In this document: positions 55,780 through 64,000 of the stretch, in pieces | Layout: each line of letters begins with the position of its first letter | How positions within the stretch are numbered: position 1 is the stretch's first letter | From: Pithys albifrons albifrons | Lineage: Eukaryota > Chordata > Aves > Passeriformes > Thamnophilidae | Direction: 5' to 3' | Length of the DNA stretch: 64,000 bases | Assembly: GCF_047495875.1 (NCBI RefSeq) | Contig: NC_092472.1 | Location: 2,602,849-2,666,848 of the forward strand | Translations under genes and position numbers: made by a program | The notes under the pieces: generated by a model | The model's database searches: none | What the model saw: the letters and a program-made list of their open reading frames with translations, nothing else | Told to the model about the DNA's origin: nothing

Positions 55780-56170
55780 GCAAAGATAAAAGAACACAGA
55801 TAAGCGATAAGAACTCACATATGACAGTAACACAATCTTCAGAGCTGCAGCAGGCGAGCAGGAAAAATAGCCATATTCAAACACTCCGAGTATTATCTTG
55901 GAAAACAAGAAGTAATTAGCCTGTCAGGAGATAACTCTCACTTTCCTTGCCTTGGTTTAGACACTCGGTTGCAAAGGAAGTTTGGGTGACCCGCCAATGG
56001 CACCTCCACGCAAAATGAGGTTCGGAACATTATGAGTCCTGTTGTGCTGCTGGGACTGTTTTCTCTTCTATTACTAATGGAAGATTGGCAGGTTTATAGC
56101 ACAAACTGTTTAACATAAGGAAGGCAAACACATACCTAGTGATAGTCTAGAGCCAAACCAGCTTCCTTAA
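55780..56170. promoter_or_regulatory. Candidate regulatory block with clustered GATA motifs
   Basis: Repeat-free. Three GATA-type sites fall within 28 bp: AGATAA (55784-55789), GATAAG (55799-55804) and GATAAG (55806-55811), with another AGATAACT near 55929. Several CpGs survive (CTCCGAG, ACTCGG, CCCGCC, CCACGC, TTCGG). This resembles a conserved enhancer, but only motif grouping supports it. Confidence 0.3.
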
Positions 56171-57480
56171 CCTGACCTAATTTTGCATTACTGGGTCTTA
56201 TCAGCACCAGGTTTTGTGGTCATCTTGGCAGGGCCAGAGTTGGGAAGGCTCTACATTCCCTCAAAGTCTTGGAGATCTATTCCCCAGCTTCTGGCTGTGC
56301 TGATCAAAGATATTTCTCCATTGTTTCCTGCTATCTAAGACACCACACCCTCACCAGGCTTGGATCACTGTCCTATCTGCACCTCCATCTCTCCTCAGGA
56401 ACCTGCTGGTGGGAACAGCTGCACTGCCTGTGCACAAGGTGCATCCTGCCTCTTGGCTTGGGCATGGGCTGGTGATGGAAAGTGCTGAGGAAGGGTTTAC
56501 CATCAGGGCAAACCAACAGTTAGGGCTCCCCCGGCTACAGCCTCCAGCAGTGACAAGCAAGCTTCTGTTGAAAGGCTTCCCAAGCCAGAGTTTGCACCTG
56601 ATTCTTTGTGTTCAATTCCCCCATGGATCTGTTGCTGGTATTTTAGGTAACCACCTTCTGTGCTCACCTGTGCAGGACCTCAAAGTCCTGTGATCCCCAA
56701 TGTCACATTCTGCAGGTTGGGGAAAAGGGGCTTGCATGTTTAGTCCCACTGCTCCATCATTCCATCTGATGTCCTTAGTTCTTCCTCACTATTTAAAGAG
56801 TAAATCCCATTCCCAGGTCATCATCCAGCTCACTTTTAGACATTTGCTCAGCTTCCTCCCTGCAAAGGCCATTTCATGTCCACAGTCACTTCCACCCTTG
56901 TCCTCTGCAGTGTTCCTGCAGCTCCAAGTGCTGTGGAGATCAGAGCACCAGCACCGCACGGACCACTCGGGATGTGAGCACTGCATGGATTTACACCAGG
57001 ACACAGCAACGATGTTTTAATCACCCAGACCAAGGACCACAGCCTTGGCTCGACCTCTGCTGCTGCTGCAGGACCTGCTGGAGGAGCCTGTTCCACTGTT
57101 CCTTGAGGCCGAGTAAGAAGGAGCACAACGACCGGCTGTTAGTCATTTCTTCTTTATCCAACAGTGGAAACCTGAGGAGTGGTTTGGGAGGTCCTGTAGC
57201 CAACCCTGTGGCGAGCCAGTGGGGAACACGCAAAGGTGAGATGAAAAGCATCACAGTGTATAAAGAGGCAAAGAACAGCCCTGCCAGTGCACAGTCATCG
57301 AGCTCCACTGTCTCCTAATGTTTGACTTTGAAATGCTAATGTTCTTTTAAAGTAGGTAATTTTCATGTAACTTCTATCTACAGGACTCAAAGAAGGTGTT
57401 TATTACAATCCTGTCTGTCCTGGGGCACAGGTAATGAATTACAGAGCCTTTCCATGACCAAAATCCAGCCTGGCTCCTCC
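56171..57480. other. Unique DNA, no gene recognised
   Basis: No repeat or gene recognised. The 114-codon plus frame at 56974-57318 has no domain resemblance. Confidence 0.4.
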
Positions 57481-58640
57481 CGCTGCCCAGCCCGTGCTCC
57501 TCCTTGCCCTCTGGGTTGGCGTCCTGGCACGACACCTCTGTGCCAGACACTGCTGCCCTGATGTGTCGGGGTGCCAGCGTCGGGACTGGGAGAGGAGAAG
57601 AACCTCCTAAAAATGGGCTCTGGGAGGAGCAGGAACCCTTTATGACCCATAGCCTGGAGCGTTCCATTGGGCTGTGCCTCCTGTGAGCCAACAGCCCTGC
57701 CACAGGTGCCAGGAGCTGTGGTGCCATGGATGTTTCCTTTTATTTCATCACAATAGCAGGATTTGCACGGTGTATGGCTTGGAAAGCCGAGCAGAGCAGC
57801 GTCGCTGGCTGCATCACAACCCTGCTCGTGGACTGGCATGAGCCTCTCGGTTTCCATAAAACAGGCACTGCAAAAGCACATCCATCATGTGTTCAACAAG
57901 CACCTTCCATCAGAGCACCCCCGGAGCACCACGCACAAGCCCAGGTAACACAGGCAATATTTTAATGGGGGTTCTAAAAACCAGCTCCCCCCTCCAGCCT
58001 CATCTGAATGCTGTTTTTCCTGGGGTGTTGGACGCGCCAGGAATGTGTCAGAGCCAGGGCTTTGAGCAGGACGGGTAATGTTTGTCCGTGAGCATCTGGA
58101 GTCAATCTGTCTGGTAGCTGCTCAGCAGGGCACTTAGTCACCCCAGAGCGCTTGGGAAGGAGCTTCGAAGCCGGGGTGGGGCACGACTCTGTCGGGCTTG
58201 GCTGGTTCGGGAGGCACCGGGACATGCAAAGAGCCACCCACAGGCAGCGTGGGGATCAAAAAGAGAGGGAAAATGAGATTTGTGAAGCCAGTGTCCTGCG
58301 AGCACCCTGCTTTGAGGAGCCACTCCCAAAGCGAGGAGAGGAGCGGTGAGAACCGGCGTGACTCCGACACGGCGGGCACGACGCTCGGGTAGGAGGACAC
58401 TGATGTGTTTTTGGCTGGAGCTGAGCTTTGCACACACAGTTCCATCTGTGCACAGCGAATCCCATGGCGTTTCCCGCACCGTGCATCACAGAGAAGCCCA
58501 GGGATGTGGGCTGGGGCTGCCCTCCCCTCCCTGGGGCAGAGCCCATCCCTGCCCTGCATCCCCCGCAGCGCAAGGAGAGCTTTGTGGATGCCTTGGGGGG
58601 TGTCCGATTAATAACGGGAAGCGAGACCGTCTGGATCCCC
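57481..58640. other. CpG-enriched unique region
   Basis: CpGs are frequent in unique sequence, densest at 58331-58387 where ten CpGs occur in 57 bp. Other patches lie at 57786-57802 and 58030-58040. No CR1 accounts for it. It could be a small or eroded CpG island, or an exon I cannot identify. None of the overlapping 60-140 codon frames shows a family resemblance. Confidence 0.4.
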
Positions 58641-59682
58641 ATGTTCTGGTGTGAATTATGTGCACAAAATACAATTTGCTTTGCTAATGGTATTTTGCCA
58701 TTTTGGTGCTGGGGAACTTTTCAGAAATCATTACCATGCACTTGGCTCTTTATATTTTTCTCTCTCTTCTCAGGCAATTTGTCAGAAGGGATTTTTTGAC
58801 AATTTCAGTGAACCATGCTTGAGACCACGTTAACCCCTCCAGAGCTTTCTCCTCTCCTCTCCTTCCCGTTGGCTCAGACTGATTTGTTGCTGCTGCCTTT
58901 GAGAGGGGCAGTGGGAGCTGGAAGGATCGGTGGATGGATGGGCAGCTCTCTGTTGATGGGACTCTGCATTCAAAATCCTCCTTGACATCCCCTGCACATC
59001 TAAATCCTCAGCCTGCCAGATAATGAGGTTCTCTCCATTCCTCAGGGACACCTAAACAACAGGATAATTGCAGTGATACTGTTAGGGATGTCTCCAAAAG
59101 CACTGAACCGTGGAGCATCCCTGAGCTGCCAGCGCTTCCCAGGTAGGGACTGAGCACCAGTTGACTCCCAGCTCCTTGGGGAGGTTGGTGATAGGTCACA
59201 TGGAGCAGAGCTCCCCAGTTCTCATCCCCCCAAAAAAACCATCGAAGACCATGTATGTGTCTTTTCAAGAGATTTTTAGATGTGTGAATTCCAGGGTGGA
59301 AACAGACCCTCAGGCAGCTGAAATGGCAAAGGTGTCTGGGCTATCTCAATCCCTCTGTTTTTCCTAACAGCCTTTTATCCCTTTGGGCCCTCCAGTTGCT
59401 GAGTTACTCCCATTGCTGGGAAGCAGACTTGAAAACCTCTATCAGCCTCACACACCTTCAGGGGCTTTGCTGCTCCATGCAGGAGGCTGTTCCCACAGGA
59501 TGCTGGTGGGGATGGAGGTGGCCAGTAAGTGAAGGGCTGCTGGAAGCTCTGTCCATCTGAGGGATGTTGTGTCTGCACTTTGGAGAGCCCAGGGCAGGGA
59601 ATGCTGCTGCCCTGTGTGCCACAGGTGATTCTCCATCATTGGAGGGAAGTGAGGATTTCACTGATATTACTTTGTCTGATAA
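58641..59682. other. Unique DNA, nothing recognised
   Basis: 58650-58800 is AT-rich and repeat-free. No gene or repeat recognised. Confidence 0.4.
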
Positions 59683-59760
59683 TTCATAGAATCATTGAAT
59701 GGTTTGGGTTGGAAGACACCTTAAAGATCATCTTTTTCCACTCCCGTTCTGTCATCCATT
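59683..59760 (-). mobile_element. CR1 LINE 3' terminal scrap
   Basis: Reverse-oriented: tail octamers (ATTCATAGAATCATTGAATGG), 'tttgggttggaagacacctt', 'aaagatcatctttttccact'. It breaks off before the 'ccatgggcagggacacc' block. Confidence 0.88.
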
Positions 59761-60215
59761 GGAGGCTCCTGTGGGTGCCATTCCACAGCTGGGGCTCCTG
59801 CAGCCATGCTGTTGTTGTTTGGGAAATTCTTGGTTTGTGCCTACACCTTCTCTTGTTTACTGAGAGTGTGTTGCAGGGAAATGTGTTAGAAATCTTCCTC
59901 AGGCCCTGTCCTACATCTGCAGGAGCCGTGTTCAAACATGAGTTCCCTTTGAGCACACACGGACACTAAAACTTATAAATTCTGCCAAATTTATTTGCAT
60001 CTGTACTACTGTTGTCAAATTTTGCAAGCTAAGCAGCAGGGCTTGGACAGTTTTGGAATGACAAAAGAGTATCCCTGGGAGGGTATGGATCCTGGAGTGC
60101 ACAGTGGGTGGCAGTGAAGACATCCAATGTCAGAGCTGCTACGTCTGTGACTTCGCTGGTTTTAGGGTATGGTACCACTCACCTGAGCAGGATCAGACAC
60201 CGTGTCATGGCCAGT
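59761..60215. other. Unique DNA
   Basis: Nothing recognised. Confidence 0.4.
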
Positions 60216-60622
60216 GGGTGAGTTGGAAAAAATTCTCCCCTGTGAGGGTGGTGTTGCCCTAAGAAACTGTGGGTGCCCCTATATTCTTTCCAGAGAGAGT
60301 AATCAGGCATTGAAATGGGCTGCCCAGAGAGGTGGGGAATTCACCATCCCTAGAGATTTTTAAACACAGATTGGACGTGGTGCTGAGTGCCATGATCTGG
60401 TAAATGGACAAGAGTTGGACCAAGGGTTGGACTCGATGATCTTGGAGGTCTTTTCCAACCCAATCGATTCTATGATTCCATGATTCTGTCCCTGGAATTG
60501 TCCAAGGTCAGATTGGACAGGGCTTGGAGCAACCTGGGCTAGTGGAAGGTGTCCCTAGGGATGGAATGAGATGAACTTTAAGGTCTTTTCCACCCCAAAA
60601 CATTCCATGATTCTGTGATTCC
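60216..60622 (+). mobile_element. Older CR1 split by a nested CR1
   Basis: Outer sense-strand CR1: left part 60216-60280 ('aaattctcccctgtgagggt', 'ctaagaaactgtgggtgccc') and right part about 60489-60622 ('cctggaattgtccaaggtca', 'gattggacagggcttggagc', 'ctagtggaaggtgtccctag', 'aggtcttttccaccccaaaa', then octamers CATTCCATGATTCTGTGATTCC). The parts join in CR1 order, interrupted by the element at 60281-60488. Confidence 0.88.
60281..60488 (+). mobile_element. CR1 inserted inside another CR1
   Basis: Complete CR1 3' terminus in the same orientation as its host: 'taatcaggcattgaaatggg', 'ctgcccagagaggtggggaa', 'tttttaaacacagattggac', 'gtggtgctgagtgccatgat', 'gttggactcgatgatcttgg', 'aggtcttttccaacccaatc', and octamers (GATTCTATGATTCCATGATTCTG). 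Same class as 21478, which is in the opposite orientation. Confidence 0.92.
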
Positions 60623-61921
60623 CTCCTGCTGCCTGAAGTTCCCATACTGTAGCTGTAGCATCCTTTTTTTCTCCCTACAGCTGTTGCAGAGCCCCAGCAG
60701 AGAGATCTGCCATGCCTTACCCCACCCCTCCTGTGCCAGTTGCTAAGGGCTCCTCTGAGATGAAAGCAATCTTTTGTTATTCCTCACTGTTTGGAGGATT
60801 TCTGTCACCTAGTAAGCTTATTTTCAAATGCGAAACAAATGAGGTTCGTTTGGATATTGATTGCTGAAGTCTTCCCGTTGAGCAATGTTTATCATCTCCA
60901 GTGGGTGCTGCCAGGCACAAGGTCTATTAATTGTTTCAATGATTTCTGCGCCGTTGGGAGCTGGACTGAGATGTGCTGGTGCGTGTGTGTTCAACCACTG
61001 GGTCTGCTGCAAGGTGAAACACTGGTGTTTGTCCTTGCAGGTCCTTGAAACCCAGTGTCCTGCATGGCTCCTCATGTGTAATTGCTAATGGATCCACCTC
61101 AGCCACCACCTCCACGGTGGGTTAATTGCCTGGATTTCTGCTGAGCTGAACACGCTCCACTTACCTGAAGATGCTACGTATTTATTTTACAATATCCTTT
61201 CCCTTTTACCTATTATTGTATCAAGTGTCCTTCTCGTTTGTGTATTCCATAATCTTGTTGGAGGCTTAGCCCTTGAAAGGCCCTCTGGTAGCTCAGAAGC
61301 TGCTGGACTGCACAGGCACCCGATAGAAGGCCAGATAAGGTGCCGACAGCATCGCAGCATCGGCGGCTCCCTGGGCTCCCTCTATCCTGCACTCCCATCT
61401 CGCTGGTCTCCCATTACAATTTCATCAGTTACCCTCTCTGTGATCACACTACGTTTAGGAAAACCAGTCCCCAACACACAGATCTCAATTTGTAACCCTA
61501 TCAGAGCTGTTTGCTGCTGCTGTGGCTGTGGAGCTGGGCAGTGAAGTGAGCTGGGGAGCCTTTCAGTTCGTGAAAGCATCTAAATATCTGTAATGTCACT
61601 TCAGTAAAGCATCACTTTCTGAAGTGAACTAAATCTCTCTGATGTCAGCTCTTGGAGGACAAATTCTGTGTGACTCCATGAACTCATGTCTTTGAGATGG
61701 TTGATGTAAAGTTTTGATCCCTTGGGTGGTCTGTTGGACCCACCACCCTCACGTGTGATCCCCCCATGGAACACCAACAGCTTTGAGTGGTTTATGGACC
61801 CCAATGGGTTCAACTGCCCCAGAGGGCCTTGGGAACTTTGGGAATTTCCTCCTCCAATGGACACTGGGCACCCTGGCAAGGTGAGCATCAATTAGGGTAC
61901 CCAACTTGTTGAAAAATTTAC
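60623..61921. other. Unique DNA with a CpG/GATA patch
   Basis: No gene recognised. 61318-61370 holds a CpG-rich patch beside CCAGATAAGG (GATA-type), in repeat-free DNA that continues to about 61500. Possible conserved element, motif support only. Confidence 0.35.

Positions 61922-61966
<45 letters not shown>
61922..61966. repeat. Microsatellite (TCAA)11
   Basis: Perfect period-4 repeat for 45 bp with no interruption, followed by a degenerate TCATCATTAATCC. Perfect arrays of this length are usually polymorphic. Confidence 0.98.
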
Positions 61967-62922
61967 TCATCATTAATCCATTAAAAGGTTTCAAACACAG
62001 TTAAAGGCCAACTGTCTCTTCAAATCCTGAGTGAAATAAGCTGGGTTGAATCCTTGGAATATCACCCGGGCTAAAGAAATTTAGGAAGCTGGTCAGCACT
62101 AGATTTTCTGTGCAGCTCATAACATCAAAATCATTGAATTTTGGTGGTTTTTTTTTAATTGAAAATGCAAAACAATTTAAAATATGCTAAACCTTTAGAG
62201 GAAACTTAAGAAATTCCAAGATCTACCTCTTCTCTTCCTGGAGCCAGAGCATTCCAGTTGTCTGTAGCCCAGACCAAAGCAGAGGTTGGAGGCTGCTCTC
62301 AGAGCCATCCATGCAGGTGATGCTGAGTGCAGGTGTCCCTCTGCCACTTCCTAAAGGACGTCAGGCCCTGCCACATGCCCCAGCCTGGCTTCAAACTGAA
62401 GCAATCTTCTGACCCATTTTCACATCTTTTTGTGTCAGTCCATCCCTCGATTACGGCGCCACAACACAAGTGTCGTGGGTGGGAGAGGGACATGAAGATT
62501 CCGCTTTTTCCCTGCAAAGCGCCAATCTCGTTTTTCACACTGCAGAGCCGTCCTCGTGTCAAATCCTCAGCCTGCAGTGCTGCTCCCACAGCTTTGCTGC
62601 AAAGCTGAGCCTGTGCTCATGTTCCTGGAAACCAGACTGCAGATATTCCTTAGCATGAACAGTAGGGACACAGGGCTAAGAGACCCCCTTGGTCTGCAGT
62701 TCATGTTTTCCCAGCTCTTTAGCTGATGCTAATGATGGTATCTCTGCTTCCAGCTGCTCCTGTCTCCTTGGATTCCTCATTCCTTCCTAGGTGTCTTCTC
62801 AAACCTTCATTTTTATGATGTGTTCATCTCCTGTGTCACTTAACTTTGACACCCCTTGCTGCTCCTCTTTTAAACCTGCTGCTCCTTCCTGCCCAGTTTT
62901 CCAGCCTGCTCCATCTACCTAT
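61967..62922. other. Unique DNA, no gene recognised
   Basis: No gene or repeat recognised. 61980-62220 is AT-rich with a T9 run near 62148. Confidence 0.4.
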
Positions 62923-63262
62923 CACAGAATCACAGGACCACAGAATATGCTGAGCTGGAAGGGACCCACGAGGATCATCCAGTCCAACTCCTGGCTCTGC
63001 ACAGGACCATCCCCAAGAGTCACACCCTGTGCCCCAGAGCATCATCCAAACACTCCTGGAGCTCTCGCAGCCTTGGGGCTGTGCCCACTGCCCTGGGGAG
63101 CCTGGTCAGTGCCCACCACCCTCTGGGGGAAGAACCTTTTCCTGAGATCCAACCTAACCCTGCCCTGACACAGCTCCAGCCATTCCCTGGGTGCTGTCCC
63201 TGGTCCCACAGAGCAGAGATCAGTACCTGCCCCTCCTCTGCCCCTCCCAAGGAAGTTGTATG
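62923..63262 (-). mobile_element. CR1 LINE 3' portion, 'gctggagctgtgtcag' subfamily
   Basis: Reverse-oriented: 'tcacagaatcacaggaccac', 'tgagctggaagggacccacg', 'aggatcatccagtccaactc', 'gagcatcatccaaacactcc', 'tgggggaagaaccttttcct', 'cctgacacagctccagccat', 'tccctggtcccacagagcag'. Close sister of 39318 but with a single 40-bp unit, which makes it the useful reference for the triplication there. Confidence 0.95.
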
Positions 63263-63689
63263 CCCAGATCTTCTTAATTCAAGTGTCACCAGAGCAAGCA
63301 CCTGAGAGCAGAGCACTTTCTGCCCAGCCTCTCACCATCTCTCCTCCTTCTACCTGCTGGAAGCTGTTCCATCCCTGTGTCCCTGAGGTAGCTGTGAGTG
63401 TCAGTCCACTGCCCTCTGCCAAGCAGCTGCTCCCACCCCCGCTGACCCTCCACACTCAGGCTGCTGAGTTGCACAGTCAGGCATTTGTCACTTAACATCT
63501 TGATTATTGTCACTTGGGTGATCTTGAGAGCTGCTCCTGCCCACATCCCACTCTGTTGGGTTTCTCTTGCATCCTTCCCGACCCACTCGTGCAGGTATAA
63601 TCACATCAGTGAGCACAGGGACGGCCCAATAGACTCAGAGCAGAAGTTCCTCTGGCCAGGGAGCACCCAGGAGTGGATGAGAAACTCGG
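63263..63689. other. Unique DNA
   Basis: Nothing recognised between the young CR1 and the ancient one. Confidence 0.4.
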
Positions 63690-64000
63690 GTGATCCCTCC
63701 TCTGTCCATCCCAGGTTTTCCATGCTGATATTTGATAGCTGTGGGTCTCTCCATGGGTTTCTGAGAGCATCTGATGACAATGAGCTCCTCAACATGATAA
63801 TGCACCACAGGGGAAGGTTCTTCCTTTTGTTTGCCTTAAATGAGTTGCAGGATAATTTCATTTTGTTCGTACATAATGAGAAGTTGTGAATAATCACTCA
63901 GTAATCACTTTCCCTGTGCTAGTCATGGCTTTACAAAACTCTAATCACATCCCTCTTCAGTCATCTCTGTTCAAGGCCAGAGCTCTTATTATTTAGTCTC
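63690..64000 (-). mobile_element. Ancient CR1 (amniote-type), cut by the window end
   Basis: Reverse-oriented and decayed. Plus-strand blocks recognisable from old amniote CR1: 'agcatctgatgacaatgagc' (the 'aactcattgcc..agatgct' block), 'aatgcaccacaggggaaggt', 'tccttttgtttgccttaaat', 'gagttgcaggataatttcat', 'gtacataatgagaagttgtg', 'taatcacatccctcttcagt', 'catctctgttcaaggccaga'. It continues past 64000. The 134-codon frame at 63485-63889 is a by-product of this relic. Confidence 0.78.

Noticed and set aside
1..64000. Strand bias of CR1 copies
   Set aside because: About 21 minus and 14 plus fragments is not far from even, and several fragments may not be independent.

Overview
The window looks like non-coding nuclear DNA from a bird, most probably a songbird or close relative. 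The main evidence is about 34 remnants of CR1 LINEs, covering roughly one sixth of the window (estimated by eye). Several keep the avian CR1 3' end with its octamer tail (ATTCTRTG units). Two solo LTRs with TG...CA ends and perfect 5-bp target duplications are of the kind common in bird genomes. I found no protein-coding gene, no convincing exon, no tRNA or rRNA gene and no CRISPR array. The longest open frame (293 codons, minus strand, 45926-46807) lies mostly in a decayed CR1. No new defence or metabolic system is visible.

Layout. 1-9000 is mostly unique DNA with four CR1 pieces and an AT-rich block (8130-8610) with homeodomain/POU-type motifs. 9030-9490 is a second such block with a perfect 16-bp palindrome and a CpG-dense core. 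9700-14290 holds an old CR1 reverse-transcriptase relic and three younger CR1 3' ends. 15180-16560 is the largest repeat-poor AT-rich block and a good candidate for conserved regulatory DNA. 17060-23990 is repeat-dense: CR1 3' ends, an 880-bp CR1 reverse-transcriptase relic, an inverted CR1 pair, and solo LTR 1 (22262-23005). 23992-30327 is mostly unique with two abutting CR1s. 30328-40800 holds CR1s with internal tandem expansions (18 bp x 7 and 40 bp x 3), solo LTR 2 (37774-38388) nested in an older CR1, a MIR-like remnant, an unassigned 69-bp duplicated segment and an ancient CR1 3' end. 43108-48062 has another inverted CR1 pair and the longest CR1 3' portion. 48063-59682 is almost repeat-free with GATA-motif and CpG-dense patches. 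60200-64000 holds a CR1 nested in a CR1, a (TCAA)n microsatellite, a young CR1 and an ancient CR1 that runs off the window end.

No gene set acts together here. The window reads as an intergenic or large-intron region whose recognisable content is layers of retrotransposons of different age plus candidate cis-regulatory DNA. Subfamily names, conservation and chromatin function cannot be settled from one sequence; the candidate regulatory calls rest on composition and motifs only.
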